Of a DNA stretch of 33,809 bases, positions 23,097 through 31,171 are shown piece after piece. The first letter of the stretch is position 1; every line of letters starts with the position of its first letter. The DNA comes from JBPCOI01 sp051000395 (GTDB lineage Bacteria > Actinomycetota > Actinomycetes > Mycobacteriales > Jatrophihabitantaceae): assembly GCA_051000395.1 (NCBI GenBank), contig JBPCOI010000013.1, positions 1 to 33,809 on the forward strand, written 5' to 3'. The translations under genes and the position numbers were made by a program. The notes under the pieces were generated by a model. It did not search any database, had not been told where the DNA came from, and saw only the letters and a program-made list of their open reading frames with translations.

Positions 23097-23528
23097 GATC
23101 GTGGAGTCGACGTCGAGCATCATCGGCGCGGACAGGTCCGCCGGTCCGTCCCCGGCCACCCACTGCCGGGTCAGCAGCTCCCGAGAGATCGCATCGAGCT
23201 GTCGCACGTTGTGCCATTTGAAGTCCCGCAGCCAGGTGCCGTTCGTCGATGGCGCCCTGGTGGCGTTGAACAACTGCGGCAGGGCACCGGCACGAAGCAG
23301 TGCCGTGTCATCGATACTGTCCCCGCCGGCCAGCATCGACCCGATCACGGTCAACGCCTTCACGCCGCTATTCGCGCCATGGCGGGCAAGAGTCAACCGT
23401 TCCTCGACAAGCTCGGACAACCCGATCCGCTGCGCCAGCACCGCTGCCGGCAGCAGACCCGCACACGGCGCCAGGTTCGGCTCATCGAAGTTCACTGACA
23501 CACGGGACAGGTCATGGGATGCTCGCAT
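22999..23528 (-). pseudogene. IS1380-family transposase, N-terminal part
   Basis: From ATG at 23528: FDEPNLAPCAGLLPAAVLAQ, HGANSGVKALTVIGSMLAGGD, SIDDTALLRAGALPQLF, WLRDFKWHNVRQLDAISREL, MMLDVDSTIVPVFGRGKRGAAFGYT. These are the N-terminal 170 residues of IS1380-type DDE transposases, including the first catalytic Asp in DVDST. The C-terminal catalytic half is missing. Dead remnant; no terminal repeats located. Confidence 0.85.
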
Positions 23529-23589
23529 GCGGGCGGCGCGCTCGACCGCGGCCATGACGCCGGCGGCGGTCCACTCGTCGCGGCGGCGG

Positions 23590-23694
23590 CGCAGCGTCGT
23601 CAACGAACAGTACACGGTGTGGGACCTGCAGGGTCGTCCCGCCGAAACGGTGCGCATCGTCGGTGGTGAGATCACCGAGATCGACTGGCGCTGA
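23590..23694 (+). pseudogene. C-terminal scrap of an unknown gene before sortase homologue
   Basis: In the frame ending at TGA 23692-23694: NEQYTVWDLQGRPAETVRIV, GGEITEIDWR. This looks like genuine protein sequence (hydrophobic/charged alternation, no repeats) and stops 2 bases before the sortase-homologue ATG, as in an operon. Upstream it runs into the IS1380 fragment, so the 5' part of the gene is lost. Family not recognised. Confidence 0.35.
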
Positions 23695-23696
23695 CG

Positions 23697-24566
23697 ATGG
23701 ACGGGGCCGGTCCGGTGTGGCTGCGCTCGGCCATCGCATGGCTGGAGGCGGACACCGAGCGTGGGGTCGCGCTGCTGCGGAGGGTGTTGCCGTCCGGTCG
23801 GCGCGGCCGGATCGTCACGGCGGCGCTCGGCCTCAGCCTGCTCGTGGCAGGTCTGCTGGTGGTGCTGCTCAGCGGGCCCGACTCGCGGCACGCCACCGCG
23901 CTGCCGCCGACACCACCAAGCCCTAATGCCCCGGCATCGACTGGCGGCAGCGGAACCGCGGCCGCGGCCAAGGCCTCGGCCGCGCACAAGCCGTTCCGTT
24001 GCTCGGCACCGAAACTGTCCGCCCTCGCCGGGTCGGCGCCGTACCACATCTGCATCCCGGGGATCGGCGTCGACACCGTCGTCATGCAGCTCGGCTTGAA
24101 TCCGGACCGCACGGTTCAGGTCCCGCCGCTGTCACAGGTCGGGGACGCCGGTTGGTACAGGTATTCGACGGTGCCGGGTGCATCAGGCCCGTCGGTGATC
24201 CTGGGCCACGTCGACTCCGCACAGTACGGCGAGGGCGTCTTCTTCCAGTTGGGCAACCTGACCGACGGCGTGAAGGTGATCATCTCTCGTGCGGACGGTA
24301 TGACCGCGACGTACGCGATCAACAAGGTCTCGCAGGTGCCCAAGAGCGAGTTCCCCGCGCAGAGCGTGTACGGGCCGACGCCCGGACCGGCGCTGCGGCT
24401 GGTCATCTACGGAGGCCCATTCGACGCGTCCGCGCGCAGCTACCTGGACAACATCATCGCTTACGGCACGCTGCTCACCGCAAACAGGCCGACGACGACG
24501 CCGTCGAAGCATCACCTGGACAACATCATCGCTTACGGCACGCTGCTCAGCCTGAAACCCACGTAG
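23697..24566 (+). CDS. sortase homologue lacking catalytic cysteine
   Basis: 289 residues, same architecture as the sortase at 17804-18532: N-terminal membrane helix (IVTAALGLSLLVAGLLVVLL), low-complexity stalk, sortase-type domain (IPGIGVDTVVMQLGL, VILGHVDSAQYGEGVFFQLGNL, FPAQSVYGPTPGPALRLVIYGGPFDASARSYLDNIIAYG). His171 is present, but the catalytic position reads VIYGG instead of ITCGG: Tyr238 replaces Cys (TAC for TGC, one transition). Two extra cysteines lie near the start of the domain (FRCSAP, HICIPG). A 36-bp repeat duplicates LDNIIAYGTLL at the C-terminus. Likely a non-enzymatic binding protein or a recently inactivated enzyme; otherwise the frame is well kept. Confidence 0.8.
   Translation: MDGAGPVWLRSAIAWLEADTERGVALLRRVLPSGRRGRIVTAALGLSLLVAGLLVVLLSGPDSRHATALPPTPPSPNAPASTGGSGTAAAAKASAAHKPFRCSAPKLSALAGSAPYHICIPGIGVDTVVMQLGLNPDRTVQVPPLSQVGDAGWYRYSTVPGASGPSVILGHVDSAQYGEGVFFQLGNLTDGVKVIISRADGMTATYAINKVSQVPKSEFPAQSVYGPTPGPALRLVIYGGPFDASARSYLDNIIAYGTLLTANRPTTTPSKHHLDNIIAYGTLLSLKPT
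24442..24549. repeat. 36-bp direct repeat within the sortase homologue
   Basis: 24442-24477 and 24514-24549 are identical and encode the last beta strand (LDNIIAYGTLL) twice, 72 bases apart, in frame. Confidence 0.9.
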
Positions 24567-24569
24567 CGG

Positions 24570-24962
24570 TTAGTCCGCTTCCGGGGGGCGGCTCTTGCTC
24601 ACGGTGTGCCCGTTGTTGAGGTTGACACACAGGACGCCACCGTCGAGGACGGCCGGGCACCGGCGGGTGACCGAGGTGTCGATGTCGTAGAATTTGACGA
24701 ACGCCATCGCCGAGATGATCCACGGGCCGTTGGGCGAACGCGAGGCCCGACGCACGTGGTACGCGTTCTCGGCCCGGGACTCGACCGGGCGCAGCCCGAT
24801 GATGGCCTGACCGCGGTCGTAGAGCAGCTCCACCGACGCGGGTGCACCCAGGCTGGCAAGTGCCGCGGCGTTCAGCGAGATCGCACCGCGCCGCTGAATG
24901 GTGACGTGCGGCTCTGACTTCAGCGACAGCATCCGCCTACTGAAACTCTCGAAGTCCGGCAT
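24570..24962 (-). CDS. conserved actinobacterial hypothetical protein
   Basis: 130 residues, family of unknown function seen in many actinobacteria. Seen: FSRRMLSLKSEPHVTIQRRG, AISLNAAALASLGAPASVEL, LYDRGQAIIGLRPVES, YHVRRASRSPNGPWIISAMAF, FYDIDTSVTRRCPAVLDGG. The opening strand-rich part (VTIQRRGAISLNxxAxxxLGxPxxVELLYD) resembles a swapped-hairpin AbrB-like module, so DNA binding is possible but unproven. ATG at 24962 with GGCGGAGAAAG upstream. It converges on the sortase homologue with 3 bases between stops. Confidence 0.75.
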   Translation of the reverse strand: MPDFESFSRRMLSLKSEPHVTIQRRGAISLNAAALASLGAPASVELLYDRGQAIIGLRPVESRAENAYHVRRASRSPNGPWIISAMAFVKFYDIDTSVTRRCPAVLDGGVLCVNLNNGHTVSKSRPPEAD

Positions 24963-25389
24963 AGCTACTTTCTCCGCCAGGTCGGCGCCTGGTGCGCATC
25001 ACAACGACACACCGCCCACCCGAGCGCCGACGAATTTGGGTGCTTCACCATGATTTCGTGGTCAGGCCCCGTTCCGGTTCCGCCGGTCGGGATAGAGCGG
25101 ATAGAGCTGGCTACCGGGGCGGAGCTATGCAATGTCCGACACCGGCGACCAGCCCGTCGGCGTACGCGTGCTCGCCGACGGCGTTAAGGCCGGACCTTCC
25201 GGCTGTTCCCGCCCGCTTCGTTGTAGATCCACCGGACGTGGGACAGCAGCTGAACCAGCCAAATGTCACCGGCTGCCAGGCCGCGTGAGCCCAGGTCATA
25301 GCCGACATTGCCCTGCAGTGCGACCGGGTGACCCTCGACGCCCGCGCGCTGCGCACGGAAGATCTAGGCGTACTGCCTGCTGAGCGCCG
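24963..25389. other. gap without a supported gene
   Basis: All frames are broken or of shadow quality. The plus-strand piece before 25390 may include more of the decayed recombinase but I cannot align it in any one frame. No RNA gene or repeat recognised. Confidence 0.3.
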
Positions 25390-25615
25390 CGACCTGCGTT
25401 CCGCGACGCCACGCTGTTCAAGACCGCCTACGCCTACGGGCTGCGGCGCAACGAGACGAGGATGCTGGACGCTGCTGACTTCGGCCGCAATCCGCACGGC
25501 GCCGAGTACGGCGAGTTCGGTCGCTGCCAGGTCCGTTTCGGCAAGGCAAAGAAGGGTTCACCACCCAAGCGGCGAAGCGTGCTGACCGTGTGGGAGTGGA
25601 CTCCCGACATCCAGG
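25390..25615 (+). pseudogene. tyrosine recombinase (integrase) fragment
   Basis: The plus strand reads FRDATLFKTAYAYGLRRNE, TRMLDAADFGRNPHGAEYGEFG, VRFGKAKKGSPPKRRSVLTV, WEWTPDI. This is the start of the catalytic domain of an actinobacterial XerC-like phage-integrase family protein, with the first catalytic Arg in YGLRRNE and the beta-hairpin GKxxKGSPPRRRxV. The N-terminal core-binding domain and the later HxxR...Tyr half are missing; similarity ends at about 25615. It is a relic of a mobile element. Confidence 0.7.
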
Positions 25616-25619
25616 CTTC

Positions 25620-25800
25620 CCTTCTGGGTTGGCCAGTCGAGCATCCAGTAGGTGCCGCCGGGCCAGCCGCCGCGCGCGGGAAGGTCGATGAGACAGGCCT
25701 CACGGCCGCCGGCGAGCTCGTGCAGCTCGCCCGAGGACAGATTTCCGGTGCGCGCTTCGACGTATTGGAGGGCGGCCGGCCCGATCAAGACAAGACCGGC
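25620..25800 (-). other. possible fragment of an unrecognised protein
   Basis: The minus frame LIGPAALQYVEARTGNLSSG, ELHELAGGREACLIDLPARG, GGTYWMLDWPTQKGSLD has normal protein composition and ends exactly where the recombinase fragment begins on the other strand. No start codon better than TTG at 25788 and no family recognised. Together with the neighbour it suggests two gene scraps joined tail to tail. The rest of 25800-25991 shows nothing. Confidence 0.3.
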
Positions 25801-25991
25801 CCGCCAGACTCCCTAACGTCACTGACCGTTCGGTTGCTGCTCAACCCCCGCCTCTACCTCGATCATGTGTCAGATGTGGCGCTCGTTGATCACGCGATGC
25901 CAGCCGGGCGAGCGCCCCGTCCACCCCTGGAGGGGAACAACACGGTGGACGTGGCGGCTCAGGTGACCAGCAACCCGATCGCGAGCAGTGG

Positions 25992-26126
25992 TCAGCTAGC
26001 GTGGGACATCCGACGACGGGCTGCGAACGCGCCACCGGCGGCCGGCAGCGCCGACCGGTAGCATGAGCTCCAGCCGGCGGTGCCGAGCCCGGCGACCGGC
26101 AACGCCAGTCGAAGATACCTGTCCAT
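25992..26126 (-). CDS. possible 44-residue peptide, signal-like N-terminus
   Basis: ATG at 26126 is preceded by GGAAGGGAGAA, a strong ribosome-binding site. The product begins MDRYLRLALPVAGLGTAGW and ends in AARRRMSHAS. The good site and hydrophobic start suggest a real 5' end, perhaps of a truncated secreted or membrane protein. Unrecognised. Confidence 0.3.
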   Translation of the reverse strand: MDRYLRLALPVAGLGTAGWSSCYRSALPAAGGAFAARRRMSHAS

Positions 26127-26376
26127 GGTTCTCCCTTCCGGGTGATTCCGGCTCGACTTCGACTCTGATTCCCGCCTACATTCCGAAGCGGTGTCGCAAA
26201 TCTGTTCGAGTGCCGGGCGATACCGTCCGGGCCATGCTGGGGCCTCGACCCTACATCGCCGGGTATCGGTGACTGCCCACCGATGCCGCCAACACCGCCC
26301 GCCGAGCGATCCGCTTGCGGTCGCGGCGACTCCGCCTACGGCTGCTCCCAGCTGCACAACTCTCGTTTCTGTCATG

Positions 26377-26400
26377 TTACTGCTCAGCAGCTTTACTGCT
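26377..26400. promoter_or_regulatory. direct repeats upstream of AbrB/RelE module
   Basis: TTACTGCT at 26377-26384 and 26393-26400, 16 bases apart, with the inverted repeat TGCTCAGCA (26381-26389) overlapping the first. They end about 28 bases before the antitoxin start and are a plausible operator for module autoregulation. Confidence 0.35.
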
Positions 26401-26428
26401 TTGTCGCTTAGCCGCGTAGGCTGTGCTC

Positions 26429-26737
26429 ATGACCTCGCCGATCGAGCATCGCTACCTCGGCGTCCAGGGCCGCGGCACGATCGCGCTGCCCGCCGACGTT
26501 CGTCGCCGGCTGCACCTGGACCAGCCGGGTGCGCAACTGGAGATGACGGAGCGCGCCGACGGGGTAATCGAGTTGCGGGCCGCCCTGCCCGTGCCAGCCG
26601 ATCAGCGCTGGTTCTGGGCCGAGCGGTGGCAGGCGCGCGAGCGCGAGGTCGACGGGCACGTCGCTGCCGGCCGCGTGGCGGTTCACGAGTCGACCGAGGA
26701 CTTCCTCGGCCACCTCGATGAGCTCGACGCCGAGTGA
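26429..26737 (+). CDS. AbrB/MazE-type antitoxin
   Basis: 102 residues. Swapped-hairpin DNA-binding domain YLGVQGRGTIALPADVRRRL, HLDQPGAQLEMTERADGVIEL, then a helical toxin-binding tail RWFWAERWQAREREVDGHV ... STEDFLGHLDEL. ATG at 26429 chosen; a GTG at 26423 is possible. The stop overlaps the toxin start (GTGA). Expected to bind and neutralise the RelE-type partner and repress the module. Confidence 0.85.
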   Translation: MTSPIEHRYLGVQGRGTIALPADVRRRLHLDQPGAQLEMTERADGVIELRAALPVPADQRWFWAERWQAREREVDGHVAAGRVAVHESTEDFLGHLDELDAE

Positions 26738-27045
26738 AGTTCGAGACCACCCCGGGGTTCGACGGCGATTACCGGCGGCTCAAGCGCGAGCACGCTGTCG
26801 CGTTCAAGACCGTCGTCCGAGAGAAGTTCGCCCCGGCGTGTGACGCCCACGCCAAGGAGCCGACCACACCGTGGCCTGCCTCGTTACGCGTCAAGTCCGT
26901 GCGGTCAGCTCCGGGCATTCTAGAAATGACCTGGTCGTTCGCCAGCCCGGACGGACGTGCGACCTTCGAGCTGGTCACCGTCGATGGTGAGTTGCGCTGC
27001 CGGTGGCGACGGGTCGGTGATCACGACGTTTTCAAGGAGCCGTAG
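26734..27045 (+). CDS. RelE/ParE-superfamily toxin
   Basis: 103 residues from a GTG overlapping the antitoxin stop. KFETTPGFDGDYRRLKREHAV (helix 1), then KSVRSAPGILEMTWSFASPDG and WRRVGDHDVFKEP (central strands and C-terminal strand). The layout is that of RelE-superfamily mRNA interferases or gyrase poisons; the exact target is not predictable. Unlike the HigBA modules at 5.4-6.6 kb, both genes here are intact. Confidence 0.8.
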   Translation: MKFETTPGFDGDYRRLKREHAVAFKTVVREKFAPACDAHAKEPTTPWPASLRVKSVRSAPGILEMTWSFASPDGRATFELVTVDGELRCRWRRVGDHDVFKEP

Positions 27046-27050
27046 GCCTG

Positions 27051-27079
27051 ACCGGTTGCCGATCCGCTATCGGTGACGG
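27051..27079. terminator. weak bidirectional hairpin
   Basis: Between the convergent toxin and LysE genes: CCGAT (27059-27063) and ATCGG (27069-27073) with outer ACCG/CGGT arms. Short and without a T-run. Confidence 0.3.
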
Positions 27080-27110
27080 TCGTGGTGGCTGGGGCGCTTC
27101 GTACGACAGC

Positions 27111-27743
27111 TCAGGGGTGTTCGGTGGCCAGTCGGGCGCTGAAGCCCAGCAGCACGGCTCCGGTGGTGGCGTCGAGTCCGCGCCGGACCGGGCGCCGTGC
27201 CAGCAGCCGGCGTGCCCGATGCAGCGACACGGTCAGGATCAGCAGATAGATCAGGCCGAGCAGGGCATGGCTGAGGGCGAAGACCAGCACAACAGGTATC
27301 CCGGCGCCGGGAGGCAGAAACTGGGGCAACACCGCGAGGTAGAACACCAGCACCTTCGGGTTCGTGATGTTGGACAGAAAGCCCTGCCGCCAGCCACCGA
27401 AGGCCACCTCGCCGGCGCGCTGCGCCCCGCCCACCTCATCGAGTGGGACGTACTCGCCTCGGATGGCCGAGCGGACAGCCTGCACCCCGAGGTAGACGAG
27501 GTAGGCGACCCCGGCCCACTTGATCGCTTGAAACAGCGGTTCCACCCGCAAGATGACCGCACTCAAGCCGGCCGCAGCGGCGGCGCCTTGCACGGCGTTC
27601 GAGCACGTCACCCCGCCAGCGCTCCACGCCCCACGCCGGCGACCCGCGGCCAGGGTGTTCTTGGTGACCACCGCGAAGTCAGGACCCGGCACGAGAGTCA
27701 GCACCACCGCGAAGGCCAGGAACGACCTGTACGACGACCACAT
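27111..27743 (-). CDS. LysE/RhtB-family amino acid exporter
   Basis: 210 residues, six-helix LysE translocator. Seen: MWSSYRSFLAFAVVLTLVPGPDF (the family's N-terminal PGPDxxxV motif), AGRRRGAWSAGGVTCSNAVQGAA, AIKWAGVAYLVYLGVQAVRSA, WRQGFLSNITNPKVLVFYLAVLPQF (NPKxxLFF motif), and two C-terminal helices. Exports an amino acid or analogue, probably for homeostasis; substrate unknown. ATG at 27743 is placed right before the first helix; longer frames extend into Arg-rich nonsense. Confidence 0.88.
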   Translation of the reverse strand: MWSSYRSFLAFAVVLTLVPGPDFAVVTKNTLAAGRRRGAWSAGGVTCSNAVQGAAAAAGLSAVILRVEPLFQAIKWAGVAYLVYLGVQAVRSAIRGEYVPLDEVGGAQRAGEVAFGGWRQGFLSNITNPKVLVFYLAVLPQFLPPGAGIPVVLVFALSHALLGLIYLLILTVSLHRARRLLARRPVRRGLDATTGAVLLGFSARLATEHP

Positions 27744-27884
27744 CACCCCATCAACCCTAACGGCCCACGGGCACCGCTCGTCGTGGCGCGCGTCTTCGCT
27801 AGGCGATCGATGACCGGGGCGGTCGTCGATAAGCGGAGCGGTGGATACGGGACTCGTTGCGCATTCGGTCAATGGGCGGCCTAG

Positions 27885-29335
27885 TACTACAGCCGTAGAT
27901 CGTGATCATTGTTGGGATTCGCGTCGTCGGTAGTGGCAGTCGCGGGCTCGGGCTTGATGTCGTCGGCGCCAGAGTGACCAGGCGAGCAGGGTCGTGATGG
28001 AGTGTCGGGAGGCGAGCAGCAGCGCGTCGAACAGGCGGCGGAACTCGTTGACGGTTGAGTTCGATCAGTCCGGCTGGTGTCGGGGTGTGGTCGCGTTCGA
28101 TGGCGGTGGCCACGGCGAGGAAGGCGTAGGCGAGCATCGCCAGGGTGGTCCAGCGGTGCCAGGAGGTCCAGCGCCGGACTTGGTGCTGGTCCAGGCCGGC
28201 CAGGCCTTTGGCTGATTGGAAGGACTCCTCGATGCGCCAGCGCTGCCCAGCGACTCGCACGAGGGTGGCCAGCGAGGTGGGTTTGGGGGTGTAGCAGCGT
28301 AGGTAGGCAAGTTCGCCGGTGGCGCTGTTGCGGCGGAGCAGCAGGTGATGCTTGCCGGCCGTGGCGCGTTCGCCGGGTTCGGGCAGCAGTGCGATCCAGG
28401 CCCAGGAGTAGTCACGGTGGCCTTTGCTCCCTTGCCCGCAGGAGTAGGTCTGCCAGCCGGTAGCCGGGATCAGGGCGGGGAGTTCGTCCACGCGCATCGG
28501 CCCGGCATGGGTGGGTACTCGCCGGTTGGATGCGACCTGCAGCACGTAACCCAGTCCGAGGCGGCGACACGTTCGGCGCAGGCCCGGGTCTGCGCCATAA
28601 ACCTCATCACCGGCCACCCACGCCGCCGGCGTCCCGGCCTGCACGGCGCGGGTGATCATCGCCGTGGCCAACGCGGGTTTGGTCGCGAACTCCACCTCGA
28701 CCGGCACCCTGGCCTGCTCGCGGCGCTCCGGGTCGCCAGCCCAGGACTTCGGTAGATAGAGGGCCCGGTCGATTAGGGCGTGCCCACGCGGCGCGGCGTA
28801 GGTCAAAAACACCGCGACCTGGGCGTTCTCGATCCGCCCGGCCGTGCCGGTGTACTGGCGCTGCACCCCAACCGACTGGACACCCTTTTTCAGATCACCG
28901 GTCTCGTCCACGACCAGGACCGCCTGGGCGTCGGCGAAGGCGTCGGTGACGTAGCCGCGCAGATCATCGCGCACGCCATCGGCGTCCCACTTCGCGCGGG
29001 CCAGCAGATGCTGCAACCCGTCCGGACTCAGATCACCGCGGTACTCGGCGATCGTCCAACAGTTCTTACGATCCAGCCCAGACAGCATCCCGAGCATCAA
29101 CGCGGCTGCGTGCCGCAGCGGTTCGTAGCGGGCAAAACGCGACTCGATGCGATCAAGCACCGCGCCGAACGCCTCATGCCACCGGTCAGGATCTACGCTG
29201 TGAGCCGCGGCCACCGCGGCGTTCTCGTTGTTCCACACAAGCAATCGAGGCTCGCCGGGTGGCCGCCCAACACCCGGCAGACACACCCACAATCATCAAG
29301 ATCAACACCAAACATCACGATCTACGGCTGTAGTA
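27885..29335. mobile_element. IS701-family insertion sequence
   Basis: 1451 bp. Perfect 22-bp terminal inverted repeats at 27885-27906 and 29314-29335 (starting TACTACAGCCGTAGATC). Flanked by a 4-bp target duplication CTAG at 27881-27884 and 29336-29339, the known IS701 target. Contains one transposase gene on the minus strand. The insertion point is the stop codon of the membrane-protein copy 2. Confidence 0.93.
27906..29292 (-). pseudogene. IS701-family transposase, C-terminal frameshift
   Basis: DDE transposase: AVLVVDETGDLKKG (first Asp), WVAGDEVYGADPGLRR (second Asp), QRWRIEESFQSAKGLAGLDQHQVRRW (Glu). Near 28054-28057 one extra base shifts the frame. The family C-terminus VNEFRRLFDALLLASRH, LLAWSLWRRRHQARARDCHYRRR is found in the next frame and ends at TGA 27906-27908, while the main frame runs through the left terminal repeat into flanking DNA (to 27799). 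All three catalytic residues precede the shift. Activity is doubtful; a one-base consensus error is the alternative. The exact start is uncertain. Confidence 0.85.
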
Positions 29336-29797
29336 CTAGGCGAGGATCTCCGCTAGGAACAGCACCCAACCGATCGACAGCAGTAGGAACAATCGGTCCA
29401 GTCGCCGGTTGGTGTGGAGGACATGACGGCGTACCTCGTCGGCGAAGCCGCGCACCACCCAATACGGGTCGTCCGACGACCGTGGGTTCGTCCCGCTGCC
29501 GCCGACCTGGACGACATCCAGCAGCGAGCTCGCGAACAGCAGGCTGCGTCGCGGCCACAGCACCGCAGTGGCGCATGCCCCGACCGCAACGAACAGCGCG
29601 GATGCCACAACGGGCCAGAATCCGGTGAGCCGCGACGCAATGGCCTGCGCGCCGAAGAGCGACGTGGAGATCATCGCGGCGGAGAGCAGGATGCCGGCTC
29701 GCCCGCGCACGCTCTCCAGGGTGGACTGCTGCTGGCTGATCGAGCGCATCGCCTCCTTCACCGCGAGGGTGTACAGCTGCTTCTCGGAGTTCGCCAT
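29336..29797 (-). CDS. three-helix membrane protein, copy 2
   Basis: About 153 residues with a good ribosome-binding site (AGGAGG, 4 bases before the ATG at 29797). MANSEKQLYTLAVKEAMRSI is followed by the same core as copy 1 (STLESVRGRAGILLSAAM, WPVVASALFVAVGACATAVL, LDRLFLLLSIGWVLFLAEILA). The stop codon TAG is part of the CTAG target duplication of the IS701 element, so the protein ends nine residues short of copy 1. Function unknown; the hairpin plus C-terminal TM topology is only loosely like SLATT-type effectors. This copy keeps the natural 5' end, copy 1 the longer 3' end. Confidence 0.7.
   Translation of the reverse strand: MANSEKQLYTLAVKEAMRSISQQQSTLESVRGRAGILLSAAMISTSLFGAQAIASRLTGFWPVVASALFVAVGACATAVLWPRRSLLFASSLLDVVQVGGSGTNPRSSDDPYWVVRGFADEVRRHVLHTNRRLDRLFLLLSIGWVLFLAEILA
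29338..29753. repeat. right 416-bp direct repeat
   Basis: Partner of 17153-17568, same orientation, ungapped, about 97 % identical. Its left edge coincides with the IS701 insertion point. Confidence 0.9.
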
Positions 29798-30055
29798 CGT
29801 GCCTCCTGACCAGGACCTCGGCTCGGCCGCCATGATGACAGGCAGGCCGGCTATCGGCCGGCGCGCAGCGGCCGTGATCGCGTCGAACCGCCCGTCCCTG
29901 TCGACGCGTCCGCGGCGTTACTGGCGGCCTATGCCTGGCGCGTGGTCAGCGCACCTCGTCGGCGCCCTGCGGTTCGCCTCGCGAGCGCCCGGAGCGCGTT
30001 GCTGCACGGCGGCCCGGGTCGGTATCGGCCACGACACGCCCCGAGCATCGGATGG

Positions 30056-31171
30056 ATCTGGCAGCCAGGGCGGCTGCCACGGCGCGTAGCCGGACACGAG
30101 CGCATCGGCCTGCGGCGGACCCCACGATCCCACGGCCGCGTCGGGCAGGAACCGCAGCCGCGGGGTGTGCCGCAGGAGCAGCCGCACCTCGGTGGCGCGA
30201 ACCGGCATCTGCTTGCCGGCCCGGATGAAGATCGGCACGCCGGCCCACCGCCAACTGTCGATCTCCAGCCGCAGCGCGACGAACGTCTCGGTGTCCGACC
30301 CCGGAGCGACGCCAGGCACCTTCGGATAGCCGTCGTACTGGCCGCGGACGCATTGGTGCACATCCGCCGGCGGCATCGCTTTCAGCACCTCGATCTTCTT
30401 GTCCCGCAGCTCGTCCGCCGACGGTCCGATCGGCGGATCCATCGAGACCAGGGCCAGCACCTGCAGCAGATGGTTCTGCACCACGTCGCGCATTGCTCCC
30501 ACCGCGTCGTAGAACCGGCCGCGTTGCTCCACCCCGAAGTTCTCCGCCATCGTGATCTGGATGGACTCGATACTCGTGCGATGCCACAACTCGGCCATGG
30601 CGAAGTTCGCGAACCGCAGGTACTCGATCTCGATCACCGGTTCCTTGCCCAGGAAGTGATCCACGAGCAGGGGCTGCCGAGGCGTCGAGCACCTGGTGCA
30701 GGCGGGCGCTCAGCTCGCGCGCCGAGGACAGGTCGTAACCGAACGGCTTCTCCACCGCCACGCGCGCATTCCCGAGCAGGCCGGCGGCATCGAGCCGGTC
30801 GACGATCGGCGCGAACAACGACGGCGGCATCTCCAGGTAGTACAGCGGTCGCCGTACCCCGGACAGCTGGACCGACAACGTCTTGTACAGCTGCGCATCG
30901 GTCACGTCGTCGGCCAGGTAGGTGAGCCGCCGGGCCAGGCGGGGCGAAGGTCGCCTCGTCGATCTGCTCGCCGGAATTCACGATCGCCTCGCGGGCCCGC
31001 TGCGCGAGCTCCGGCGTGGTCAGCGGGGTCGACGCGACCCCCACCACGGGACAGGTCAGTGCTCCCCGTTCCTCCAACCGGTACAGCGCCGGGGAAGGTC
31101 ATCTTTCCGGCGAGATCGCCGGCGATCCCGAAGATCACTAGTGCGTCCGCGACCCACTCGGACTCGGGCAT
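30056..31171 (-). pseudogene. zwf: glucose-6-phosphate dehydrogenase, broken
   Basis: Would oxidise glucose-6-phosphate with NADP+, first step of the pentose phosphate pathway. Pieces in order: ALVIFGIAGDLAGKMTF (GxxGDL NADP motif), PALYRLEERGALTCPVVGVA, RLARRLTYLADDVTDAQLY, RRPLYYLEMPPSLFAPIVDRL, ARVAVEKPFGYDLSSARELS, VDHFLGKEPVIEIEYLRFAN (active-site DHxLGKE), and WRWAGVPIFIRAGKQMPVR. Three one-base insertions break the frame, at runs near 31091-31094, 30941-30944 and 30677-30681. In addition, after RHTPRLRFLPD the sequence jumps to the extreme C-terminal block VGSWGPPQADALV, so about 100-120 residues are deleted. The deletion cannot be a sequencing slip, so the enzyme is dead. ATG at 31171. 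Confidence 0.85.

Noticed and set aside
29834..30055. Plus-strand open frames downstream of the broken zwf gene
   Set aside because: Arg/Ala-rich with no ribosome-binding site or family match; treated as empty intergenic sequence.
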